Made by a program: the position numbers and the translations under genes | NCBI GenBank assembly: GCA_000181795.3 | Contig: CM012955.1 | Coordinates: forward strand, 14,621,639-14,685,638 | DNA: 64,000 nucleotides | From: Trichinella spiralis | Lineage: Eukaryota; Nematoda; Enoplea; Trichinellida; Trichinellidae | Direction of reading: 5' to 3' | Part shown: positions 36,207 through 47,886 of the stretch, piece after piece | How the letters are laid out: each line of letters starts with the position of its first letter | Numbering within the stretch: the stretch's first letter is position 1 | Notes under the pieces: generated by a model | Told to the model about the DNA's origin: nothing | Database searches by the model: none | The model's input: only the letters and a program-made list of their open reading frames with translations

Positions 36207-38086
36207 ATGCATCCATCGGTAAACTTTGCATCTACAAAGGATGATCCAGCTATATTTGCCAACACTGAAGAAGAATTACTTCCGTACATATTATTTTGTG
36301 TTGTCGATGTATTTATGTTTGTTTCTGAAGATGACTAATTGTGTATTCATACAGAGGTGGTTTGTTGGAGGACGATTTTGATGAAATTCTCATCGAATCC
36401 ATTGCTGTTGCTGAACACAATCAACCTTCTGTGGAAAAGTATGAATTATTGCTTGAATTGCGCAATCATATTTTTTTATTATGCAGAAATGGTTTTCTGG
36501 AGGATAAAGAAGTTGCTGCAGTGACCAAAAATTTACAGTCAGTTAATCTGGCTGAGCAGAGTGAACCTTTTATGGAAAAGTAGGTCATAATTGCTTGAAT
36601 TGTGCAATCATATTTGTTTTCCTACAGAAATCGTTTGCTCGAAAATGAATTGGACAAAGAAGTTGCTGCAGTTACCAAAAATGCACAAGCTATTGCTAAT
36701 GAAAAGTATCAGTTATTCTTGGAATTGTAAAATCATATATACTTTATATACCATTTTTTCAATGAATGAATGATTTTGTCATTAATCTATTTAAGACAGT
36801 GTATTTTTTTACGAGCTTTTCAGTTATCAAATTTCAAGCTCCAGATTAAGTTGTATGATTTTTCATGGTAATATTTTTGTGACAGTATCTTCTTCTAGTG
36901 GCGTGGCTAATGTTGCTTTGAATGGAGTGATGACAGCTTCTGCGGTTGGTCAAGTTTCGTCCAGACATTTGGGTCAGGTACAACATTATAAAAAAATCAG
37001 GTAATTATATTTTTTAAAAATTATTTTATACTGGCTTATTATTTATAATGTTAGAAACAAACGTTTTAAAGAAAATGTGATAAATTTCAGATTTTGTAAA
37101 TACATTTTTGTGGCATGAAAATTTTTATTTTAAACGTTTATTTATGTAAATATTTGTTGACCCTCAAGTTGTCGAAGCATTTGATGAGTAGGATTGAAAA
37201 TTTTCGTTACTTTTTACAGGCGTCCACCAGCTTTGTTTGCCAAAGAAACGGATGAAAATATTCTAGCACGACGCACGAAAGATATACAGAAGGGTTACAA
37301 TTGTGAAGCTTACAAGCATTATCTGAACGCTGTTCCCAAGTATTTTTTTTGTTAGATTGGAAATTTCGAAATTGAATTTCAAGTAATACCATTTAGGGAT
37401 GCAAGAATCAAAGGGGTTCATCCAGTAACACCAACTAAGGAATTGAAATTCAGTCGACGGTCGTGGGATGCTCAAGTCAGATTGTGGAGAAGGAATATTC
37501 ACAGTGCTGTTCGTAATTTGGGACTGGAATGTACGGTAGAAGAATATGCTGTATTGTATTTTGCTTATTGTTTGAATTGTAGACCATGAAGTTATCGATG
37601 AGCAGCCTAATTTTGATGAGGAGAAAAGTTCGGATTTCTACGGAGGAAAAGTAGATAATTTTTCTTTTTTTGTAATTTCTCGTTAGAAAATTTTGATATA
37701 TATATTTTTTTTTTGGTATTAGTTGACTTGCAAGGGGAATAATTGATAACAGGATGCGTTTTGATGTTCAAGTTTTTGAAATGTTTGCACCAAACAGCGA
37801 CGTCGCCATCGTTTGCTCCCGGCCATAACTATTATTAGACATTCGGCTCGAATTGTCATACTGTCGTTCGTCAGTTGCCGAATTGGTTGTCTGATGTTGG
37901 TATCCATTGAAAATTTTCCAATTTACAGCAAGCAGCAACTTTGAGATATCCATGTTTATAATGAATTGTTTGTTTGTTTATTTATTTTTTCTTTAAAATT
38001 TTTTCCTTTAGCCGGAGCTGAGCATTGTTGGCGATTCATTTGTAAATTTTGCGTCTGATGATTTTGCTGTTTTAATTGAAACTTGA
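36207..38086 (+). CDS. SLBP: Histone RNA hairpin-binding protein
   Basis: Nine exons: 36207-36283, 36355-36438, 36487-36579, 36628-36705, 36899-37000, 37220-37339, 37397-37530, 37583-37650, 38012-38086 (831 nt, 276 residues; human 270). The RNA-binding domain lies at about residues 153-224: KETDENILARRTKDI, YKHYL, GVHPVTPTKE, then SRRSWDAQVRLWRR. These match the conserved SLBP words ETDE-RR, YDRYI, TPNK and SRRSWDQQIKLWK. The regulatory TPNK motif, whose threonine is phosphorylated in other animals, reads TPTK here. SLBP binds the 3' stem-loop of replication-dependent histone mRNAs and governs their processing and translation. Exons 2, 3 and 4 are homologous to each other, producing a three-fold repeat in the N-terminal region. 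The donor at 37531 was chosen because it keeps the acidic frame HEVIDEQPNFDEEK open. The first exon is the least certain. Confidence 0.93.
36355..36705 (+). repeat. Tandem exon triplication within SLBP
   Basis: Three successive exons (36355-36438, 36487-36579, 36628-36705), all in the same phase, encode related segments: GLLEDDFDEILIE..., GFLEDKEVAAVTKN... and RLLENELDKEVAAVTKN.... The two introns between them are both 48 nt and are similar to each other (attgcttgaattg..caatcatattt), and the start of the third intron also matches. The unit is therefore exon plus intron, about 140 bp. Confidence 0.85.
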
Positions 38087-39419
38087 ACATTATTTTCGAA
38101 AATATTGCGAGTGCGAAGTTGAATTTATAAATTAAACGTGTAGTGTAGTATGTTTTGTTTTGTATTTTGAAAATATTTGAAAATCACCAGCGGTACGAAA
38201 AAATTTTTAAGTGAAAATGAAGTTGATTATTATTATTATTTTGGGCTGTTGTAATGTTGGACCGAACAGGAGAAAAACCGGTTTGAATTTGAAAATTGAT
38301 CTTTGAACAAGAAAACAAATTATCCAACGAAATAACGGTACGATGATGATTTGATTTAATTCAAATTTAAAAAATAAATAACAACGATGAAAAGAAAGAA
38401 ACAGTGGGATGAATTTAATTTTTCGACGATAATTTTGCCACGTGACGAATGAATATTCAGTTATTTTTTTTCCTTAATCAAATTTTTGCAGTGGAATATA
38501 TGTTGCGCAGAATTTGTCGACTTGATGGTTGTTTGAAAGTTCATTCCGCACGCAATTCAGCCGGGAACGTCGCTTATAGAACGCGAGCAATGGAAAATTT
38601 TGACAATTCGAAGAAAAAAGAACTCTTCACTCCAACAAATCACTCGCCTCCGGTTGACAATTGCAAAAATAGAAATTTACTATCAACTGTCACATTGACC
38701 ACGCGATTTTTCAAATTAAAGTTTCAGCAGTGTTTCAAAAGAAAAAAAAATTTTTTTCTCAACTTACTGTACTTGGAAAAGATTATTGCAGTTGAAATAA
38801 GTTTAAATTGTTCGCAGTGATTATTTTAATTTTATTTGCATTTTGTTTTTAAGAGGACAATGATTCACCATGGACGATGAGAGAAACGAATATCGACCAT
38901 TATCTGTGTCTCTGTATGGGTGTTGTTATTTTTGAAAATTGATCAAAGCTTTCAATGAGCACTGACAATATGAAATAAATAAACCATTTCAATAAGCGAC
39001 AGTTTTACGAATAAAAATTAAAAAAAGTAACAAGATAAATTTGTTTATATGTGTAAAAGGTTAAGTTACAGTAATTTGTGATTTTCAATCAGGCAATGTG
39101 GAAGTAAGTTTTCAATAATTCTATTTCTTGTCAAAGAGTTCTCGGGCAAGTTAATTAGCATACTGATTTAGTTGGTACAGTTAATTTGTCATTTGACGCG
39201 AATTTCTTTATTGACAATTGACGACGATATGAAGAAGAATAATTAAAATTTTCTATATGCCATTTTGTTGCATTGGTCAATTGCTTTTGTCCATCATGCG
39301 GCGCGCGATCAACCTACGCGATATGAGCAAAATATAAGGCAATTAAAAATTTTTCATAATAACAAGCAAAACTGACAATTATCACTTTACTGCTAAAACT
39401 TCAAAGGCTAGAAAAACTC
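38087..39419. other. Spacer between SLBP and the neuropeptide-like gene
   Basis: AT-rich, co-directional gap of 1.3 kb. A 123-codon open frame at 38449-38820 has a hydrophobic start (MNIQLFFFLNQIFAVEY) but no recognisable domain, so I do not call it. Confidence 0.5.
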
Positions 39420-40908
39420 ATGCTACGTTTAGAAGCGGCAACGTACTTTTGCATTGTTTTCGTCATTGTTGCGGTCACCCAGCAGAGTCATGTGAAATCT
39501 ATTTTAAATAAGGTAAATTTAAAAAAAGAAAAATATCTACATTCACACATGTAACTTTTTTAGAAAATTAATTTATGAAATTCAGTAATTTATCGTCAAA
39601 AATTAATAATTGCTCTCGAATGGATCAATTCTATTATTATTTCATGATAATTTGATAAATTTATTCAACATTTTTAGTGCAACTGAACTCTACTATCATA
39701 GTATTTGTTCATTCTAGTATATTTGTCAGTGATAAAAAGAAAACACGCATTTTTCTACTTGGGATTAATCCAAATTGCTTGGAATATTCACCATTTGCAT
39801 ATACAATTAATTTGCAAGCATTTTCAATAGTTTGAACATATAGTACTTTGAAATTCAACTTGCTTTCCATGTACTACTCGATGTTCATGTACTAATGTCC
39901 ATGTAGTTGCTTTTTGTACACGAAACACCAATCCCTAGATTTATATACACGCCCAATTGTTGCTTGATAAATGTTTCTTGGATTTGTCATTCAATCCCAC
40001 TTTGCTTATGAATAGTAACAGTTGCAGAATGGACCATAAAAATTTCAGTATACATTTACCATGAAAAATGAACGAACGTAATAAAAGTGTTGAAATTTCT
40101 TTTCCAAACATTATTCATTTTAAGCCAAACTGTAAAATTCTCATTTTCCATCAAAAGTAATACTACTTTTGTTATTGTTCAATTATTCTCTTTATTTTAA
40201 TATTCCAAGCAGTTGCTCAGTTTAATTAAAACTGCTGTACAACAATTCAGCATTGAACCGGATAAGTTTACTTAATCCGTGTGAATTTTTAAAATTATAT
40301 CTTCAATTGAATGGAATAATGATCAATTAATGTCTATCAATGAATTAAACAGTGCAGTAATACAATAGGATTTTCAAGTTACAATGTGATTTGCTGATAA
40401 GCACAATGTAGTTTGTTCATCTTTCGTATCTGTAAAATCATGTTAGACGCGTATTTTTTACATTACAGTTTAAAAGTATAATATTTTTTTCAATGCTTAC
40501 ATTTCATAATGTGAAATGATTACGCATGCGAAACATATCACATGAACATTCAAAGCACCATATATTTGAATATTTAAAACAACTTTTTCTTTCAGTTTGT
40601 TTTCACGAACAGGCTATTCTCATCATCATTTATTGTTCTTGTTATTATAGTGTGCAAAATTGTTTGGAAAGCATATTTAATAATTATACATTTAGCGTTT
40701 TTTGTTGAAAAATGTCATCAACCAACTCTGGAAGGAACCTAAAAGATACGTTATGTTTGACACAGGTGGCGCTGCTAATCAAAAGGGAATGGCTGAAGAG
40801 AAAAGAGAAACTGTTTGGTGGCGAGATTGTCAACACAGTCCGGTGACATGCTTGATTCGTCGAAGACGATTAAAATCTCTCTCAACGTGGCCTGATCGAT
40901 TCAATTAA
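39420..40908 (+). CDS. Allatostatin-C-like neuropeptide precursor
   Basis: Two exons, 39420-39512 and 40696-40908, join in phase 0 to give 101 residues. Exon 1 encodes a signal peptide (core YFCIVFVIVAV). Exon 2 contains dibasic sites at K47-R48 and K67-R68 and a tetra-arginine at 86-89. Between them lies ETVWWRDCQHSPVTCLI (69-85; bases 40807-40857). This matches insect allatostatin C (pEVRFRQCYFNPISCF) position by position: V-x-aromatic-R-x-C, six residues with P-[IV]-[ST], then C and a hydrophobic residue. Precursor length, one peptide near the C-terminus and flanking KR also fit the family. AST-C peptides are secreted, disulfide-cyclised ligands of somatostatin/allatostatin-C GPCRs. Unusual: aromatic residues inside the ring are absent, and an 12-residue tail follows the RRRR. 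The long (1183-nt) intron could hide another exon, although phases already agree. The function is inferred from a short motif. Confidence 0.68.
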
Positions 40909-41811
40909 TATCAACGCTGATTAAAGTAATTTAAATGAATTGAAAAAATATAACATTTTTTCATACGCGTAGTAAAAACAGATATTTTCATAAGTGATCG
41001 AAAATAACAATCCTACTATTTGTATCCAACAAATTTTTAACATTTCACCTGTTCGATCATTTCAGCACATTAATCATGAATTCACAATCAATCTCATTAA
41101 ATGATTAAATAAAATGTTGAATATAATTTTATAATTCATAAACATATAATCAATCATAGAATTTAAATTTCCACCAAGAAAAACGAGAAGAATATAAATG
41201 AAAAATTTTCAATTTCTGATCAATTAACTGGCACCTAATTTATTATGATTAAAAACCAGTTACAGTCTAACACAATTACAGTCTCCAAACTGTTTTTTGA
41301 AAATTATGACAAATAATACAGATAAACAAGAGTAAATATTTTTCCCAAAAAATACGTACAAAAATGCAACAAAACCGTTCAGCTGACCTGGACTTCTCAT
41401 ACATGTTTACTGGTGCTTCTCTTTTTTGTATTTTATTCCTTTAAACACAATGTATATAATTTGCAATTTCAATAAAAATAATTTAATATAAATTTATAAA
41501 TTGCTAATCTACTGCTGATCAGCTATGCACCGGGATCACCGAATTTTGGGCAATGCTATTATTAATGAATCTTTTACTTGTTTTGTGCTCAATGCTCTCT
41601 CCGTTAACTTGTGTGGATTACGAAGACAAATAATTTCCCACCCAGTAATCTTGTGCACATTCTAATTGCAGATGAAAGAAAGTAAAATACAAACTTGATG
41701 ATAAATCAGATCATCCAATGAAAAAAATATGATTACAATTCCATTCTATATAAGCAAATAAACTACTTCAAACATACGAAAATGTTTACTACAAATGATA
41801 AAATACATAGC
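40909..41811. other. Convergent spacer between neuropeptide-like gene and mL54
   Basis: About 0.9 kb of AT-rich DNA with the 3' ends of both neighbours. Several AATAAA-like words occur (for example near 41108). No gene seen. Confidence 0.55.
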
Positions 41812-42324
41812 TTAATTAAAAACATCCTGTTTTCCTCGGTCAAGATAATACCTTTGAACAAATGAAGATCGAAATCGAAAAAAATTCCTTTTCCTTTTGA
41901 ATCGACGATCTTTCTTTTTCAACTGTCTCCAGTACTCGTAATCTTCAGGAGATAAAGAATGCGGTGAATCTTTCGCCAAAAGTTCCTCCAACCAGCTCGG
42001 ATACTCAGAGTAATCTTTCAAAACTATATCTTGACCTAACCAATAATCATCACATAAAATAAAAACATATATAAATAATCAATATAATTAACCTTGAATA
42101 AAGTAATTAATACAACAATGCTTTTGCAATTTCTCTGTATTGAAATCAAAATATGCAGCTTTGTCACCTTTGAGTGGTAATTTATTATTTTTTCCATAAA
42201 CTAAAAGCAAAGTGATGTAATTCTTTTAATAAAACAAGATTTTCATACCTAAAGTACGATAACACATCGAAATTGGAAAAAAATCAACAATAACGGAAAG
42301 GACACTTCTTGCTGGAAGCAACAT
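41812..42324 (-). CDS. MRPL54: Mitochondrial large ribosomal subunit protein mL54
   Basis: Three exons: 42324-42249, 42200-42093, 42035-41812 (408 nt, 135 residues; human MRPL54 is 138). The conserved C-terminal half reads GQDIVLKDYSEYPSWLEELL, then LSPEDYEYWRQLKKKDRRFKRKR; human mL54 has the same order GQDVPLKPDAEYPEWL and LDPESREYWRRLRKQN. The hydrophobic, arginine-containing start is a plausible mitochondrial targeting sequence. mL54 is a small structural protein of the mitochondrial large subunit. Splice phases agree at both introns (98 and 48-57 nt class). Confidence 0.9.
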
Positions 42325-42925
42325 AATCCTAAAACTACGTCAAACTACTTTGCATCGCATAATTAGGCAAAAACCAAATCAGAACAAAGTATAAATAATA
42401 AAAACAAAATAAAACGTCAACAAATCAGCATTCAGCTGTATTACAGTCATAAGTTTTTCAAAAACCAGAAGCAAATTCGTAATACACGTCTAAATTTGAA
42501 TACGTAAAACATTAACGTTCATTAAAATATTTTACATTCGATAATAATAAGCAAATTATGAGCTAATTTTAATCTCAAAACTGGCAAGAAAACAATGCAC
42601 AGAGCACATAACAGCAAAAGCATCCCACATCCATGCATGAATACGGAATAATTGTAAGTTTATTACATTATAAATTGCTTTAATTAGATAACACAAAAAA
42701 CAATACTATCGGATTAAAGAAACAATGCCGCAGAAAAATATTATTCAGATACTAATGCAAAACAATTAATTACATTGCGAAATCAAATGCAATACAGTAA
42801 AACACAACTCAAGTTCAAATTAAAATAAAATAGACAGCTGCTCTAATATGCAATATTGAAAAATAGAGTTACTGACAATTCAACAGAATTATTAATAAAA
42901 AATGGAGTTTCAAGCCGTCTTTTGC
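42325..42925. other. Spacer between mL54 and array 2
   Basis: 600 bp of AT-rich DNA upstream of mL54, so it should include its promoter. No feature recognised. The repeat array begins abruptly near 42926. Confidence 0.55.
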
Positions 42926-44489
42926 TCAGGAATTTCTGCTTGCCTTCTTCATTACTAGAACCTGTTGTCTAGTCTATTTTGTAATACATTGCTATGCATA
43001 ATTATAATTGTAATGCTAATTATTCAGTTTTCTTGGATTAATTTTTATCGATATGTTTATTACAATGAAAAATTCATAATTCAAAAGCATTACTATGCAT
43101 ACAATGATATTCGAAACCATCATATTCATATATTGTTATTCAAAAACATTGCGATGCAGGTGCGACAGATTTAAAATCAATAAGTATCAGCAAACAGAAT
43201 ATGGTTTTCGATTTCTTCGGCATCAACAACATGCATATAATATCACACTGGTAAATCACGCGCGATGATGCCGAAGTACGTACTCTATATAATGGCATTG
43301 CTAAAATTGCGTGTATGATCATTATACTGATCATCATGTTGCTACACTATTCGTACAAAAATACAGTACCCATTAACACTGCGAGTATTCACAACCGCAG
43401 TGATAGTCGTATTTTACATAAATCATCATGCCTATTTTGGTATACTTATTAAATCCTGCCACACATTTAAATTGGGAAGTTTAGGAAAGATATACATAAT
43501 CACATTAGTAGGATAGTTTAATGCTTCTTATACCAATCACATACATTACTATACTTTAATTATTTGTTTCCTGGTAATATCACCCCTAACCGCATTTTGA
43601 CAAATTTATGAAGCATTACTATCATTCAACCCCACCCAATTAACGTTTGTTTCTTCAGCATCCCACTCTTCCGCTGAGAAACAGCAAAACATGTAAGTAT
43701 CATAATAAAGCAACCAAAATCACAAACCATCTTTATAAAATGGTTCCGTGATACATCACTTGGTGGTGGTAAGACACCACGATACGGAAATGCCATCAAC
43801 TTTCTATCAGGATCATTTCAGCGTAACTACATGTTGGGTTTTGATAATTTTTTTCATTTTAACACATTCATGCAGCTTCATGCCCAGGAATTTTTGCTTT
43901 TCTTCAATACTAGAATCTGTTGTCTAGTTTATTTTGTAATTCATTGCTATGCATAATTATATTTTAAATGCTAATTATTCAGTTTTCTTGGATTAATTTT
44001 TATTCATACTTTTATTTAAAATCCTTTTATTTTCATGAAGAAAATTCATAATTCAAAAACAAAGCATACAATGATATTTGAAATCATCATTATTCATATA
44101 ATGTTATTCAAAAGCATTGCGATGCATGTGCGACAGATTTAAAATAAACAAGTGTCAGCAAACATACGGTTTTCAATTTCTTCGGCATCACCAATATACA
44201 TATAATATCACACTGGTAAATCATGCGCGATGATGCCGGAGCAGGTACTCGATATAATAGCATTGCGAAAATTGCGTGTACAATCATGATGCTACAGTTT
44301 TCTTACAAAAATACAATCGGCATTAACATTGGGAGTAATCACAACCGCACTGATAAAACTATATTTCACATTAACCATCATTACCTATTGTGACATGTTT
44401 ATTAAATCATAACACGCATTTACACTTCAAAGCTTAATTAGCTATGCATTATTGCACTGGTCGAATAATGTAAACGCACCATATACTGA

Positions 44490-45895
44490 TTATATGCGAA
44501 TACTACGACGGTTTAATCATTGTTCAACAAGTTTCATAAAACAATAGTAATTGCTTCAACCGAAAACATGGGAATCCCTGTGTATGGTGTTTTTTACTGG
44601 TCTAGGACCATGTCCCCTGCTAATACGAAAAGGCTTTTCGTATGGCCAAAGGGGGAGAGCAGGAGCGTGGTATTCACCCAATGTGAAAAACACCAACAGC
44701 TCTTCAAAAGCAGGATGTAGTGCAATACACTTTTATAATCACTAACCACCTTAATAATATGGTTTTGTGATAATTACATCCTGGTGGTTGTCAGAAACCA
44801 CAACCAGCACACCCATCAACTTTTGATTACACATCTTTCATCGTATCTAAATGTTGGGTTTTGATCATTTTTCTTTCATTCCAACACAATCCAGCTGTCT
44901 CCTGCGCAGGAATTTTTGCTTGGCTTCTTCACTACTGGAACCTGTTGTCTAGTCTATTTTGTAATTCATCGCTATGCATAATTATATTTTTAATGCTAAT
45001 TATTCAGTTTTCTTGGGTTAATTTTTATCGATATGTTTAATTCAATGAAAAATTCATAATTGAAAAACATTACTATGCATACAATGATATTCGAAACCAT
45101 CATTACTCATATGATGTTATTCAAAAACATTACGATGCATATGCGACAGATTTAAAATCAACAAGTATCAGCAAAAAGAATATGGTTTTCGATTTCTTCG
45201 GCATCAACAATATGCATATAATATCACACTGGTAAATCATGCGCGATGATGCCGGAGCAGGTACTCGATATAATAGCATTGCGAAAATTGCGTGTACAAT
45301 CATGATGCTACAGTATTCGTACAAAAATACAATCGGCATTAACATTGGGAGTAATCACAACCGCACTGATAAAACGGTATTTCACATTAACCATCATTGC
45401 CTGTTATGATATGCTTATTAAATCTTGAAACATATTTAAAGTTCAAGGCATGAAAAGCTATGCATAATCGCACTGGTCGAATAGCATGATCACACCATAT
45501 ACTTATTATTTGAATACATTATTAGTGTTTAACCATTCGTTTTCAAAACTGCGGCATAACAACCTGAATATTTTTATCCAAATACATTGGATTACGTTTT
45601 ATATTCCTTTACTACCTTATTATCTTATTGTGGGGCATGCGTATGCGTGTGAGTGTCATACTTCTAAATAAAGCCTCATAGTTCAAGATTTTCGCAATGC
45701 AAGCATTCAGCATTAGGGTTTTTATAATCACAAACCACCTTAATAATGTGGTTTTGTGATATTCACAAAACGGGTTGTGAATACAATATTTCATCATGAG
45801 GAACCATGATCATCAAAAACCATTTTAATAATATGGTTTTGTGATATTCACACCCATATGTTGGTTGAGTACCGCGATTAATTAGCTCATCAACT
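44490..45895. repeat. 1406-bp tandem duplication, copy A
   Basis: Copy A and the adjoining copy B (45896-47301) are in direct contact with a period of exactly 1406 bp. I saw no base difference in the parts compared. The homology breaks at 44489/45895 on the left and after the word caacttt on the right. Confidence 0.9.
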
Positions 45896-47301
45896 TTATA
45901 TGCGAATACTACGACGGTTTAATCATTGTTCAACAAGTTTCATAAAACAATAGTAATTGCTTCAACCGAAAACATGGGAATCCCTGTGTATGGTGTTTTT
46001 TACTGGTCTAGGACCATGTCCCCTGCTAATACGAAAAGGCTTTTCGTATGGCCAAAGGGGGAGAGCAGGAGCGTGGTATTCACCCAATGTGAAAAACACC
46101 AACAGCTCTTCAAAAGCAGGATGTAGTGCAATACACTTTTATAATCACTAACCACCTTAATAATATGGTTTTGTGATAATTACATCCTGGTGGTTGTCAG
46201 AAACCACAACCAGCACACCCATCAACTTTTGATTACACATCTTTCATCGTATCTAAATGTTGGGTTTTGATCATTTTTCTTTCATTCCAACACAATCCAG
46301 CTGTCTCCTGCGCAGGAATTTTTGCTTGGCTTCTTCACTACTGGAACCTGTTGTCTAGTCTATTTTGTAATTCATCGCTATGCATAATTATATTTTTAAT
46401 GCTAATTATTCAGTTTTCTTGGGTTAATTTTTATCGATATGTTTAATTCAATGAAAAATTCATAATTGAAAAACATTACTATGCATACAATGATATTCGA
46501 AACCATCATTACTCATATGATGTTATTCAAAAACATTACGATGCATATGCGACAGATTTAAAATCAACAAGTATCAGCAAAAAGAATATGGTTTTCGATT
46601 TCTTCGGCATCAACAATATGCATATAATATCACACTGGTAAATCATGCGCGATGATGCCGGAGCAGGTACTCGATATAATAGCATTGCGAAAATTGCGTG
46701 TACAATCATGATGCTACAGTATTCGTACAAAAATACAATCGGCATTAACATTGGGAGTAATCACAACCGCACTGATAAAACGGTATTTCACATTAACCAT
46801 CATTGCCTGTTATGATATGCTTATTAAATCTTGAAACATATTTAAAGTTCAAGGCATGAAAAGCTATGCATAATCGCACTGGTCGAATAGCATGATCACA
46901 CCATATACTTATTATTTGAATACATTATTAGTGTTTAACCATTCGTTTTCAAAACTGCGGCATAACAACCTGAATATTTTTATCCAAATACATTGGATTA
47001 CGTTTTATATTCCTTTACTACCTTATTATCTTATTGTGGGGCATGCGTATGCGTGTGAGTGTCATACTTCTAAATAAAGCCTCATAGTTCAAGATTTTCG
47101 CAATGCAAGCATTCAGCATTAGGGTTTTTATAATCACAAACCACCTTAATAATGTGGTTTTGTGATATTCACAAAACGGGTTGTGAATACAATATTTCAT
47201 CATGAGGAACCATGATCATCAAAAACCATTTTAATAATATGGTTTTGTGATATTCACACCCATATGTTGGTTGAGTACCGCGATTAATTAGCTCATCAAC
47301 T
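45896..47301. repeat. 1406-bp tandem duplication, copy B
   Basis: Second copy. Its right-hand continuation (ccattaatttctttcatcg) is the one that matches array 1 at 4838 onward, so copy B's right edge is the ancestral join and the A/B junction (caacttt|atatgcg) is new. Confidence 0.9.
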
Positions 47302-47562
47302 TTCCATTAATTTCTTTCATCGTATCCAAATGTTGGGTTTTGATCATTTTTTTTTCATTCCAACACAATCCAGCTGTCTCCTACGCAGGAATTTTTGCTT
47401 GGCTTCTTCACTACTGGAACCTGTTGTCTAGTCTATTTTGTAATTCATCGCTATGCATAATTATATTTTTAATGCTAATTATTCAGTTTTCTTGGGTTAA
47501 TTTTTATTGATATTTTTATTACAATACGTTTTAGATTCATGTATAGAAATTCATATTTTACA

Positions 47563-47687
47563 CAGTCGGCTGTCAACATTTGCAAATTTCAAAACCGCCA
47601 TAACGATAAATGCAATTATGTATATTTATGAGAAAATAAAGCAGTTTCCGCCGGAATGCACATAACGTGAATGTTGCGGACCGACTG
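47563..47687. mobile_element. 125-bp Tc1/mariner-type MITE (copy 2)
   Basis: Same element as at 5095-5219, same length, same orientation and same flanks. The right TA is intact (47688-47689); the left dinucleotide reads CA instead of TA, a probable point change. It marks array 2 as a segmental copy of array 1 rather than an independent insertion. Confidence 0.75.
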
Positions 47688-47886
47688 TAATTCATTGAAA
47701 TGAAAACTTCTCTTAATGATAGTTTCAATTCTTTTAATTCATTTCAACAAATTTTACCCTTTTTAAATTTAATACATTTTTTATTTTATTTGCTGGCAGT
47801 TACTTTTTTTATTTAATGTTCTTTATTTTAACTCACATTTACTTTGTAAGTTAAACATGCTGTACAGTTAAATTATTTATCAACTT

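Larger units (their letters stand above)
42926..47886. repeat. Tandem array 2, direct duplicate of array 1
   Basis: The array starts in mid-unit near 42926 (ctcaggaatttctgcttgcc) and carries the anchor word at 43832, 44852, 46258 and 47331. Unit order corresponds to array 1: 42926-43320 matches about 700-1100, 43320-43831 matches 1100-1617, and 46760-47790 matches 4300-5330 nearly base for base, including the terminal MITE and flank. A weaker match of the flank continues to about 47886 (5412 in array 1). The two arrays are in the same orientation, about 42 kb apart. Confidence 0.88.

Noticed and set aside
38449..38820. 123-codon plus-strand frame with hydrophobic start
   Set aside because: Long for this composition, but the end is poly-lysine/phenylalanine from A/T runs and no homologue is recognised; kept only as a note.
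4074..46751. A ~65-71-codon minus-strand frame kept in several repeat units (928-1122, 4074-4289, 43140-43337, 45130-45345, 46536-46751)
   Set aside because: The frame is broken or missing in other units, the start region differs between copies, and the similarity is explained by DNA-level repeat homology. No synonymous bias was evident by eye.
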